A DNA stretch of 64,000 bases, taken from NCBI RefSeq assembly GCF_003390845.1, contig NZ_QMEK01000001.1, forward strand, positions 744,001-808,000. The letters run 5' to 3'. The notes beneath the pieces were generated by a model. The model was not told the DNA's origin and ran no database searches. It worked only from the letters and a program-made list of their open reading frames with translations. The translations under genes were made by a program, and so were the position numbers. This DNA is from Tropicimonas sp. IMCC34043 (GTDB lineage Bacteria; Pseudomonadota; Alphaproteobacteria; Rhodobacterales; Rhodobacteraceae). This document shows, one piece after another, positions 51,777 through 59,083 of the stretch (its first letter is position 1; each line of letters opens with the position of its first letter).

Positions 51777-51962
51777 CTATTGCGGCCCAAGCATGGCTGC
51801 CACGGCCCCGGCCTGTTCGGTCTGAAACGGCGAGGACAGAACCAGCACCCGCCTTGCCCCCATCCGGGACAGCTCCTCGGGTAACCGCGCCAGGGTGCCG
51901 ACGCCAAAGACAATTCGTGCCGGCTGAACTGTCAGCGTGAAGCTCTCCACCAGGTGGGCCAT
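51777..51962 (-). pseudogene. Maleylacetate reductase, N-terminal fragment
   Basis: Only 61 codons remain of a protein that is normally about 350 aa. The sequence FTLTVQPARIVFGVGTLARLPEELSRMGARRVLVLSSPFQTEQAG is the start of the iron-containing alcohol dehydrogenase-type maleylacetate reductase, which acts after hydroxyquinol dioxygenase in resorcinol/hydroxyquinol breakdown. It stops after MLGPQ. The dioxygenase ribosome site and start follow within 40 bp, so the remaining about 290 codons are deleted. The ATG at 51962 has a GGAGGAGCAA ribosome site, so the peptide could still be made. Confidence 0.8.
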
Positions 51963-51999
51963 CTATTGCTCCTCCATCATATGCGCTGTGGTGCGGCGC

Positions 52000-52776
52000 T
52001 CAGGCCGAGTTCGGCGTGATGCGCGGGTCGGGGCGATCTTTCTCGACAAAGACAACGCTGTCCTCGCTTGGAATTGGCAGCGGATCGGCGTCACGCGTCC
52101 GCCGCAGCCGGATCCGCCGTTCGAGCAGCGCAACGAGCCGGGACAACGAGAAGCAGAGGATAAAGTAGATCAGCGCCAGGATCGCATAGACCGACAGGGC
52201 CTCGGTCATCAGCAGCGCGTTCACACGGCCGGCAACATAGGTCAGTTCGCCAAGTGCGATGACATAGCCAAGGGACGATTCCTTAACGATGATCGTGAAC
52301 TGGTTCACGATCCCCGGCACCACGTTGTAGATCGCCTGCGGCAGGATCACCTTCCAGACGATCAGGCGGCGCGACAGACCCAGCGACAATGCGGCGTCGG
52401 TTTGCCCGGTCGGCAAGGCCAAGATGCCGCCGCGGATCACCTCGGACAGATAGGCGCCCTGATAGACGACGATGGCAATGACCACCGACCAGAACGGCGA
52501 GATCGGCGCCCCGACGATCAGCGGCACCAGCAGGTACACCCAGAGCAGCAGGAACAGCAGCGGCAGTCCGCGCATCGCATAGACATAGATCGTGGCGAAC
52601 CAGATGAGCCCCTTGTGTCGCGAGGTGCGGCAGAGCGCGATGAGCAGGGAGACCGGAATCGCCAGGATCAGGCTGACGACCGAGATCATGATCGTCATGG
52701 CCAGTCCGCCGATCGGGCCTTCGGGGAAGCTCCCCATCAGGAGATAGGACCAGAATTTCTGGATGATATCGATCAT
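52000..52776 (-). CDS. Amino-acid-type ABC transporter permease
   Basis: A 258-aa inner-membrane permease of the His/Glu/Arg (HisMQ-type) family with five to six helices. The EAA loop for the ATPase is LSLGLSRRLIVWKVILPQAIYNVVPGI (about residues 128-155). The segment LWVYLLVPLI and VYQGAYLSEVIRGGILALPTGQTDAA are family signatures. The C-terminal 45 residues are hydrophilic and Arg/Asp-rich. It overlaps the second permease by 4 bp. The ATPase partner is not adjacent: it is probably the gene at 58308 on the other strand. Confidence 0.93.
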   Translation of the reverse strand: MIDIIQKFWSYLLMGSFPEGPIGGLAMTIMISVVSLILAIPVSLLIALCRTSRHKGLIWFATIYVYAMRGLPLLFLLLWVYLLVPLIVGAPISPFWSVVIAIVVYQGAYLSEVIRGGILALPTGQTDAALSLGLSRRLIVWKVILPQAIYNVVPGIVNQFTIIVKESSLGYVIALGELTYVAGRVNALLMTEALSVYAILALIYFILCFSLSRLVALLERRIRLRRTRDADPLPIPSEDSVVFVEKDRPDPRITPNSA

Positions 52777-53474
52777 CGTGACGACCTGATTGCAAAGCGC
52801 CGGCCGGCATAATCGCCCAGGATCATCATCGGGATCGTCACGGACAGATAGACCAGACTGGCCAATGTGAAGACTTCGAACACGCGGAACGTCGCGCTTT
52901 CGATCTGCTCGGTCTGATAGGTCAACTCGGCCACGCCGATGACGCTGGCAATGGCGGTCCCCTTGAACAACCCGATCGAGTCGCCGATCAGCGCCGGCAG
53001 CGCATGGCGCCAGGCCTGCGGAATGATGATCCAGATCATCGTCCCGAACTGGCTGAAACCCATCGCCTCGGCTGCCTCGAACTGCACTGGCGGGATCGCC
53101 CGAAGTCCGCTGCGGATATTCTCGGAGATGTAGCTTGAGGAATAGAGCGACAGCGCGATCATCGCATAAACGAACTCCGAATTCCTGAGGTTGATCCAGT
53201 CGGTGATCACCGAGGGGAAGATCTGCGGAATGGCGAAGTACCAGAACAGAAGCTGCACCAGCAGCGGCACGTTTCGATGGTACTCGACATAGAAGCGCAC
53301 CAGAAAGTTCAACGGCCAGAACTTGATCCGTCCCAGCGTCACAAGCACTATTCCCAGAGCGAAGGCCAGGAACCAGCAGATCACGAACAGAAGGAACGTG
53401 GTCCTCACGCCGGTCAGGAAGTAGCTTCCGTAGACTCCGGTCAGTACGGACGAGAAGTCGAATTGGTAGTTCAC
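52773..53474 (-). CDS. Amino-acid-type ABC transporter permease
   Basis: A 233-aa HisMQ-type permease, partner of the gene at 52000. The family signature VRFYVEYHRNVPLLVQLLFWYFAIPQIFP (about residues 60-90) and the EAA loop AAEAMGFSQFGTMIWIIIPQAWRHALPALIGD are present. It is most like GltJ-type permeases of dicarboxylic amino acid transporters. ATG 53474 follows the binding-protein gene after 36 bp, with GAGGAAAC as ribosome site. Confidence 0.93.
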   Translation of the reverse strand: MNYQFDFSSVLTGVYGSYFLTGVRTTFLLFVICWFLAFALGIVLVTLGRIKFWPLNFLVRFYVEYHRNVPLLVQLLFWYFAIPQIFPSVITDWINLRNSEFVYAMIALSLYSSSYISENIRSGLRAIPPVQFEAAEAMGFSQFGTMIWIIIPQAWRHALPALIGDSIGLFKGTAIASVIGVAELTYQTEQIESATFRVFEVFTLASLVYLSVTIPMMILGDYAGRRFAIRSSR

Positions 53475-53510
53475 AACAGGGTTTCCTCGCTTCTCGTCCG
53501 CACCGTTCGA

Positions 53511-54335
53511 TTATTTGATCGGATCGCCCAGGGTAAAGCCGGGCTCGGTACCAAGATCGCCGAAGTAGGTCTCGTACAGCTTCGCGCCATCGCCCGACGC
53601 GCCTGCCTCGGCAAGATAGGCATTGGCCGCCGCGACCAGATCGTCGCTGTCCTTGCGGAAGGCAAAGCCGACCGCGGCCGAAAACAGCGGCTCCGGCAAG
53701 AGCGTCATCTGATCTTCGCCGATCTTCAGCTGCAACTCGCGCAGGTTGCCCTTTCGGCCCGCCATGGCGACCACCTTGCCTTGCTCGAAGGCGAGGTATT
53801 CCTGGTCAGGCGCGTCGAACGAAATCTGCGTCGCATCGGGAAACTTCGACGCGATCACCGGTTCGAGAAGCGAGCCCTTCACACCGCCGATCCGGGCGCT
53901 GGTCAGGCCGGAGAAGTCCGTGATGCCGGAGTCGTTGCGCACCGCGATCACAAACGGTTCCACGAAATAGGCATTGCTGAACGCGAGGATTTCGTTGCGC
54001 TCCTCCGAGTAGGTGATCAGGGCGGCCAGCAGGTCGACGCGGCCCTGTTGCAGTTCCGGGATCCGGTTGCGCGACGAGACGACCTTGTACTCGACATCGA
54101 CGCCGATGCTCTTGGCGAGCCCGGCGCAGAGATCGACTTCGTAGCCGACAAGCTTCCGGCTCAGCGGGTCCTCGAAACTGTAGCGGGGCGAGGTGCCTTG
54201 TGTGCCGCAGATCAACTTGCCGCGGGCCTTCACCTCGTCAAGTGTTCCGGCCGTGGCCGGAAGGACCATGAAAAGGCCGACCCCGGCAGCCGCTGCCGCA
54301 AGGACCATGCCCCGAAAATTCCCAGCACCAAACAT
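53511..54335 (-). CDS. ABC transporter substrate-binding protein, family 3
   Basis: A 274-aa periplasmic binding protein. Residues 1-30 form a signal peptide ending ATAG. The mature domain has the family 3 pattern: GKLICGTQGTSPRYSFED, VGYEVDLCAGLAKSIG, and ITYSEERNEILAFSNAYF with the Arg (about 113) that binds the ligand carboxylate. The second-lobe position where amino-acid binders normally have an Asp for the alpha-ammonium reads VVAMAGRKGNL, without that Asp. The ligand may thus not be a normal amino acid. AGGAGG is 6 nt before the ATG at 54335. It lies first in the transport set, after ridA. Confidence 0.9.
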   Translation of the reverse strand: MFGAGNFRGMVLAAAAAGVGLFMVLPATAGTLDEVKARGKLICGTQGTSPRYSFEDPLSRKLVGYEVDLCAGLAKSIGVDVEYKVVSSRNRIPELQQGRVDLLAALITYSEERNEILAFSNAYFVEPFVIAVRNDSGITDFSGLTSARIGGVKGSLLEPVIASKFPDATQISFDAPDQEYLAFEQGKVVAMAGRKGNLRELQLKIGEDQMTLLPEPLFSAAVGFAFRKDSDDLVAAANAYLAEAGASGDGAKLYETYFGDLGTEPGFTLGDPIK

Positions 54336-54432
54336 CACAACTCCTCCTCTTATTGTCTGTTTGTTCAGATGTCGTCTCGTGTCTTGGGTCGTGCAGTCAC
54401 CTCTGACCGATGTTTTGGGGCAGGCCGGCGGG

Positions 54433-54834
54433 TTACCCGTCGCGCTCGCCGGCAAGGGCGACGACGGCATCCATTTCGATCCTTGCCGCCATTGGCAGGC
54501 CCGCTACCTGAAATGTCGCCCGGGCCGGGTATGGGGCACGGAAGAAATCCGCATAGACCGCGTTGACCTCTTGCATGCGGTCGAAACCGGTCACCATCAT
54601 GGTCACCCGAAGGATCTGGTCGCGGGTCGCCCCGGCGGCCTCGACGATGGCGTTGAGGTTGTTCAGACACTGGGCGGTCTGCTCGACCACGTCGTCAGAG
54701 ATAAGCGCGCCCGTCGCGGGGTCGATCGGCAATTGTCCCGACAGATAGGCGACCCCCTGATGGACACGGGCCAGCGAATAGGGCCCGATCAACGCGGGGG
54801 CCTTGTCTGTCACGATGGTCTTTGGCGTGATCAC
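54433..54834 (-). CDS. RidA/YjgF family protein
   Basis: A 133-aa RidA-fold trimeric protein. Conserved parts are IGPYSLARVHQGVAYLSGQLPIDPATG, NLNAIVEAAGATRDQILRVTMMVTGFDRMQEVNAVYADFF and PARATFQVAGLPMAARIEMDAVVAL. The PARAT Arg and the IEMDAVV Glu match imine/enamine deaminase active-site positions of RidA. It may remove reactive imines or act specifically in the local pathway. It lies between the hydrolase gene and the binding-protein gene, same strand, with about 97-120 bp gaps. Confidence 0.92.
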   Translation of the reverse strand: MITPKTIVTDKAPALIGPYSLARVHQGVAYLSGQLPIDPATGALISDDVVEQTAQCLNNLNAIVEAAGATRDQILRVTMMVTGFDRMQEVNAVYADFFRAPYPARATFQVAGLPMAARIEMDAVVALAGERDG

Positions 54835-54954
54835 TTTGAACGGCCTTTCAGGACTTTGCGGAGTGGAGGGTTGAGGGCGCTGCGCGCCCTGCGGCCAGCC
54901 AGATCAAACCCTGCGGACACCGTCGAGGGCGCGATGGTTCAAGAAAACCGGACA

Positions 54955-56040
54955 TCAGCCGGGCAGGGCCGCAACGATCCTGCCAAGCATCTCGTCGCGG
55001 CGCGGCACGTCGTACCAGCGCAGCACGACGATCAGATCGTGGCCGGGATCGATGGCGATGAAGTTGGCGATGCCCGATCCCCATATAGCCTGCGGCGACA
55101 GGGCAGGGATCGTTCCGCCATGGTTGTTCCACCACATCAATCCGAAATCGGGGTTGGTCCAGCCGGGTGCGCGCATTGCGTCGAACCAGAGTTCGGGCAC
55201 CAGCCTTTTGCCGTCCCATAGCCCGCGGTTGAGTTGCAGCTGTCCGAGCCGTGCCAGATCGAGCGCCGAGACGATCATCCCGCCGCCCCAATGCGCGCCT
55301 CCCGCGACCACGGTTACGGTGCGGCCCGCAAGTTCGATCTCGGCGCCGTTGTAGCCGTTCCATTGCCAGTCGGAACTGGCGCCGATAGGATCCATCACCC
55401 GCTGCCGCAACACGGTCTCAAGCGAGTCGCCGAAGACATGGGTCAACGCCAGCGCCAGCACGTTCACCCGGACATCGTTGAATTCCCAGTATCGCCCCGG
55501 AGCCTGACGTTCGCGCGGCGTGCCCTTGGCAAGCGAGTCGGGGCGCTTCGGGACAGCGCGGTTGAAGTCGATGCTGTCGGGGATGCCCCAGAGGCTTCCC
55601 TTCCACTCGCTGGTCAGCGTCAGGAGATGACGCCAGGTGATGCTGTTATTTGGAGCGCCGGAAAACTCTGCCGCCTTGACGGTCTGCGAAACCGGCGCAT
55701 CGAGGGCAGGGATCAGTCCCTCGCCGAGGGCGATGCCGGCGAGGGTCGCAAGGCAGGTCTTGGTGACACTGAAGGCGATGTCGGCACGTTCGGGCCTACC
55801 CCATTGTCCGAGGATCGCCTGCCCCTGCACCACGAGCCCCGTCGCGGGGCCACGTTCGGGCAGCGGTCCGATCAGGGCGGCATGCGGCCCCTCCTGATAC
55901 TCGTCCCGGTTTTCGCTCAGCTTGAAAGCTGCAAGATCGCGGGGCACCGAAGTCTCCCAGCAGCCGATCTCGGCGACCACCGCGTCCATTTTCGGGCTGG
56001 GCCGCCGTGTCCATGCGGCCGACGCTGCGTTTTGGTCCAT
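54955..56040 (-). CDS. Serine hydrolase of the beta-lactamase / class C family
   Basis: A 361-aa protein with the beta-lactamase/transpeptidase fold. The SxxK motif is SVTK (Ser91-Lys94). YWEFNDVRVN gives the YxN-type second motif, and GAHWGGGMIVSALDLARLGQLQL follows in the usual third-motif neighbourhood. No signal peptide is visible, so it should be cytoplasmic, as in EstB-type esterases and amide/lactone hydrolases. I chose the ATG at 56040 behind GAGGGGGATCA. Context suggests it opens an ester, lactone or amide of the imported compound; that is inference. It is the first gene of the leftward transport operon. Confidence 0.85.
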   Translation of the reverse strand: MDQNAASAAWTRRPSPKMDAVVAEIGCWETSVPRDLAAFKLSENRDEYQEGPHAALIGPLPERGPATGLVVQGQAILGQWGRPERADIAFSVTKTCLATLAGIALGEGLIPALDAPVSQTVKAAEFSGAPNNSITWRHLLTLTSEWKGSLWGIPDSIDFNRAVPKRPDSLAKGTPRERQAPGRYWEFNDVRVNVLALALTHVFGDSLETVLRQRVMDPIGASSDWQWNGYNGAEIELAGRTVTVVAGGAHWGGGMIVSALDLARLGQLQLNRGLWDGKRLVPELWFDAMRAPGWTNPDFGLMWWNNHGGTIPALSPQAIWGSGIANFIAIDPGHDLIVVLRWYDVPRRDEMLGRIVAALPG

Positions 56041-56103
56041 TGATCCCCCCTCGGCACGCCGCGTTCCCGGCGTGCGGAAGGGACTAGCTCGCTTCTCGGA
56101 ACG

Positions 56104-56231
56104 TTTCAAGAAAATTCCATTGTATTTTCATCCATGCGAGCGAATTTTTCGCCTATATCCCTATAAAATATGGAAAGAAGGAGTGGTTTCATCCAAATTT
56201 TGTTTCTGAAACAAAAAATAATTTCTTGAAA
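56104..56231. promoter_or_regulatory. Divergent control region with three TTTC/GAAA inverted repeats
   Basis: The AT-rich 266-bp region between divergent genes at 56040 and 56307 holds TTTCAAGAAA (56104-56113), TTTTGTTTCTGAAACAAAA (56198-56216, 19-bp perfect around a central T) and TTTCTTGAAA (56222-56231). The outer two are reverse complements of each other. GCGAATTTTTCGC (56140-56152) is a further palindrome. These are plausible operators for a regulator such as the LacI-type protein at 61452. TATAAAAT at 56162-56169 could be part of a -10 box. Confidence 0.6.
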
Positions 56232-56306
56232 CAATACGGACGATGTGCGAGCAGGATCCAACTGGCGCAGACTGGCGCGACGAAATCCTGGTGGAGGGCA
56301 ACTGTC

Positions 56307-57119
56307 TTGAAGCGTGTTCTTTTGACTGGCGCGGCAGGTGGTGTCGGGACGCGCCTCAGACGCATCCTGGCCGGACGGTTCCCGACATTGGTGCTGTCCG
56401 ACATCCGGGAGCCAGCCGACCTGTTGCCTGGCGAAACCTTTGTCGAGGCCGACCTGTCGAACAGCGAGGCGGTGATGCGCGCCGTCGACGGCTGCGATGG
56501 CATTATCCACCTTGGCGGGCTGCCGTTCGAATACGAATGGGACAAGATGCTCGAGGCCAATATCATCGGCACTTACAACGTGTTCGAGGCGGCCCGGCTG
56601 GCTGGGGTCAGGCGCATGGTGTTTGCCTCGACCAACCAGGTGGTGGGGTTCTATCCGCGCGACCGACGTTTTGGTGTCGACGTTCCGCTGCGCCCGAGCA
56701 GCCGCTATGGCGTCACCAAGGCATTCGGCGAATCGCTGGCGGCGCTTTATGCCGACAAGCATGGCCTCAGGTCGCTTTGCATCCGGATCGGCCGGGTCGC
56801 GGACCAGCCCGAGGATTTGCGGCGGCTGGCCCTGTGGATACATCCCGAAGATCTGGCGCAGCTGATGTGCATCGGCCTTGAGCATCCCGACATTCACTAC
56901 GACATCGTCTATGGGGTCTCGCATAACGAACGGTCCTGGTACGACAACAGGCGCGCCGGCGAACTCGGCTATGCACCGATCGGGCGTGCCGAGGATTTTG
57001 CCGCCGAGGCGGCCGAATCGCAAAAGACGGCCTACAGCGACCCGATCTCGGATCGCTTCATGGGCGCCAAGCTCTGTTCGCTTGAATATTCCGGCGACCC
57101 GGAGCGTTCGGGAACATGA
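56307..57119 (+). CDS. NAD-dependent epimerase/dehydratase-family dehydrogenase (uronate dehydrogenase-like)
   Basis: A 270-aa extended short-chain dehydrogenase. The Rossmann motif is LTGAAGGVG (residues 6-14). The catalytic pair is Tyr134-Lys138 in YGVTK, within YGVTKAFGESLAALYADKHGL. The C-terminal WIHPEDLAQLMCIGLEHPDIHYDIVYGVSHNERSWYDN region matches the uronate dehydrogenase (Udh) pattern, where a sugar acid is oxidised to an aldaro-lactone. The start is a TTG at 56307 with GGAGG 9 nt upstream; no better ATG is near the conserved start. It is the first gene of the rightward operon and overlaps the isomerase gene by 4 bp. Confidence 0.83.
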   Translation: MKRVLLTGAAGGVGTRLRRILAGRFPTLVLSDIREPADLLPGETFVEADLSNSEAVMRAVDGCDGIIHLGGLPFEYEWDKMLEANIIGTYNVFEAARLAGVRRMVFASTNQVVGFYPRDRRFGVDVPLRPSSRYGVTKAFGESLAALYADKHGLRSLCIRIGRVADQPEDLRRLALWIHPEDLAQLMCIGLEHPDIHYDIVYGVSHNERSWYDNRRAGELGYAPIGRAEDFAAEAAESQKTAYSDPISDRFMGAKLCSLEYSGDPERSGT

Positions 57120-57964
57120 TGGCGGGGCAGGCGGAAAGCAGGATCGTATCGGTCTCGCATCTGACGGCGCTCGAGGCGTCGCCCGAGGATTTCATCGACC
57201 ATGCCGCCGCCGCGGGCTTCAACGCTGTCGGTTTGCGGATCAACCCGCCTGCCCATACCGCAGATCGCTGGCCGGTCGCGGGCGATCCCGGTCGGGCGAG
57301 GGCGCTCAGGACCAGAGCGGATGATGCGGGGATCCGCATCTTTGAGGTCGAGACATTCTCGATCTGGCCGGATTTCGACATTGAAAAGCTGCTGCCGGGG
57401 CTCGAGGCTGGCGCCGTGATGGGCGCGTCGATGATGGTCTGCGCGGGCATCGACGACGACGAGCCGCGGATGATCGACAGCTTTGGCCAGCTTGCCGACC
57501 GGGCTGCCGGATTCGGGCTGAGCGTCGGCATCGAATTCATGCCGTTTCGCCCGATGGCGACGCTGGCCTCGGCGCGGCGCGTCTGGACGGCCGTGGCCCG
57601 ACCGAACGCAAGGATCCTGATCGACGCGCTGCATCTGTTCCGCTCGGGCGGCAGCATTGCCGAGGTGGCGGCACTCGACCCGGCTTCGGTCGGATATCTG
57701 CACCTGTGCGACGCGCCGCTGCAGTCGCCGTCCGCCGGCGGTTTCGCCGAGGAGGCCCGCGGGCACAGGCTCTATCCGGGCGAAGGCGGGTTGCCGCTGG
57801 TCGAGCTTTTGTCGGCGCTGCCGCCGGAGCTGCCGGTCAGCGTCGAGGCCCCGACCCGGAACCATGCGCACGCGCCCATGGCCGAGCAGATCCGTCGCGC
57901 CGGCGCGGTGACCATGGAACTGTTGGCGGGACTGTCCACCAAGCAATCTGCAGAAACTGCCTGA
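57116..57964 (+). CDS. TIM-barrel sugar-phosphate isomerase/epimerase family protein
   Basis: A 282-aa AP-endonuclease-2-like (xylose-isomerase fold) protein. Seen are SVSHLTALEASPEDFIDHAAAAGFNAVGLR, a central VCAGIDDDEPRM, GIEFMPFRPMATLASARR with the metal Glu, and DALHLFRSGGS and LCDAP (metal Asp/His region). The family covers 3-keto-sugar isomerases, myo-inosose dehydratase and others; the substrate here is unknown. A paralogue lies at the right edge (63406). It overlaps the upstream gene by ATGA and precedes the NIPSNAP gene by 20 bp. Confidence 0.83.
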   Translation: MMAGQAESRIVSVSHLTALEASPEDFIDHAAAAGFNAVGLRINPPAHTADRWPVAGDPGRARALRTRADDAGIRIFEVETFSIWPDFDIEKLLPGLEAGAVMGASMMVCAGIDDDEPRMIDSFGQLADRAAGFGLSVGIEFMPFRPMATLASARRVWTAVARPNARILIDALHLFRSGGSIAEVAALDPASVGYLHLCDAPLQSPSAGGFAEEARGHRLYPGEGGLPLVELLSALPPELPVSVEAPTRNHAHAPMAEQIRRAGAVTMELLAGLSTKQSAETA

Positions 57965-57984
57965 TCCCAGGTCGAGGAGAGAAG

Positions 57985-58311
57985 ATGATCTACGAACTCA
58001 GAAACTACAGCGCCATGCCCGGCCGCTTGCCGGATTTGCTGAAACGGTTCGGGACGGTGACCTTGCCGCTCTGGAAAGAGCACGGAATCCGGCCCATCGG
58101 TTTCTGGACCGTTGCGGTGGGCGACAGCAACAACCGCCTCTACTATATGCTGCAATGGGACTCGATGGCCGACCGGGAAGAGAAGTGGAACAAGTTCATG
58201 CGTGATCCCAACTGGCTGGGTCCGCGCGCAGAATCGGAAAAGAACGGGCCACTGATCTCGGAGATCGTGAACTCGTTTCTGGAACCGACGGCCTTTTCGC
58301 CACTCCAGTGA
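57985..58311 (+). CDS. NIPSNAP family protein
   Basis: A 108-aa dimeric ferredoxin-like alpha/beta barrel protein. MIYELRNYSAMPGRLPDLLKRFGTVTLPLWKEHGI is the typical NIPSNAP start, with LYYMLQWDSMADREEKWNKFMRDPNW later. Proteins of this type are often in sugar and aromatic catabolism operons, but no catalytic role is settled. GGAGAGAAG precedes the ATG at 57985. The stop overlaps the start of the ABC ATPase gene by 4 bp. Confidence 0.88.
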   Translation: MIYELRNYSAMPGRLPDLLKRFGTVTLPLWKEHGIRPIGFWTVAVGDSNNRLYYMLQWDSMADREEKWNKFMRDPNWLGPRAESEKNGPLISEIVNSFLEPTAFSPLQ

Positions 58312-59075
58312 CCGCGCTCAGCCCCTCATCGCCTGCCGCCGCATCGGACCCGGTCATCCGGTTCGATCGGGTGAACAAGCGTTACGGCGCGTTCCAGGCC
58401 CTGACCGACATCAATGGCGAGGTCGCGAAGGGGCAGGTCATCGTCCTGTGCGGACCCTCCGGATCGGGAAAATCCACGCTCTTGCGCACCGTCAACCGGC
58501 TTGAAAGGATATCGAGCGGCCGGGTGACGGTGAATGGCGTCGACATCAACGCCCGGGACACGCCGCTTCAGGCGATGCGGTTGCGCATCGGCTTTGTCTT
58601 CCAGCAGTACAACCTGTTCCCGCATCTGACGGCGTTCGACAACATCGTGATCGGCCTCACGAAATCCGCCGGAATGCCGGAAGCCGAGGCTCGCAGCCGG
58701 GCAGCCAGACTGCTGGAGCGGGTCAACCTGACGGCGCGGGCGGGCAACTACCCCTCCCGGCTGTCGGGTGGCGAGCAGCAGCGTATCGCGATCATCCGGG
58801 CGCTGGCGTTCGAGCCCGAGATCATGCTGTTTGACGAGCCGACAAGCGCACTCGATGCCGAGATGGTGGGGGAGGTTCTGTCGCTGATCCGCGAACTGGC
58901 CGACACCGGCATGACCATGATGTGTGCCACGCACGAGATGAACTTTGCCCGCGAAGTCGCCGACCGGATCTGGTTCATGGAACGCGGCAAGATCGTCGTC
59001 GATGTCCCGCCGTCGGAATTCTTCGGCGGCACCGGAAACGAACGTGTCGAGAGATTCCTGGGCAACTTCCTGTAG
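58308..59075 (+). CDS. Amino-acid-type ABC transporter ATP-binding protein
   Basis: A 255-aa ATPase of the HisP/GlnQ type. Walker A is GPSGSGKST (about 49-57), followed by the Q-loop FVFQQYNLFPHLTAFDN, signature LSGGEQQR and Walker B IMLFDEPTSALD. The H-loop is CATHEM. It should energise the permeases at 52000 and 52773 with the binding protein at 53511, though it is in the opposite operon, separated by about 4 kb. The start is a GTG at 58308 in ATGA-type overlap with the NIPSNAP stop. Confidence 0.94.
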   Translation: MTALSPSSPAAASDPVIRFDRVNKRYGAFQALTDINGEVAKGQVIVLCGPSGSGKSTLLRTVNRLERISSGRVTVNGVDINARDTPLQAMRLRIGFVFQQYNLFPHLTAFDNIVIGLTKSAGMPEAEARSRAARLLERVNLTARAGNYPSRLSGGEQQRIAIIRALAFEPEIMLFDEPTSALDAEMVGEVLSLIRELADTGMTMMCATHEMNFAREVADRIWFMERGKIVVDVPPSEFFGGTGNERVERFLGNFL

Positions 59076-59083
59076 GGGGCTCG

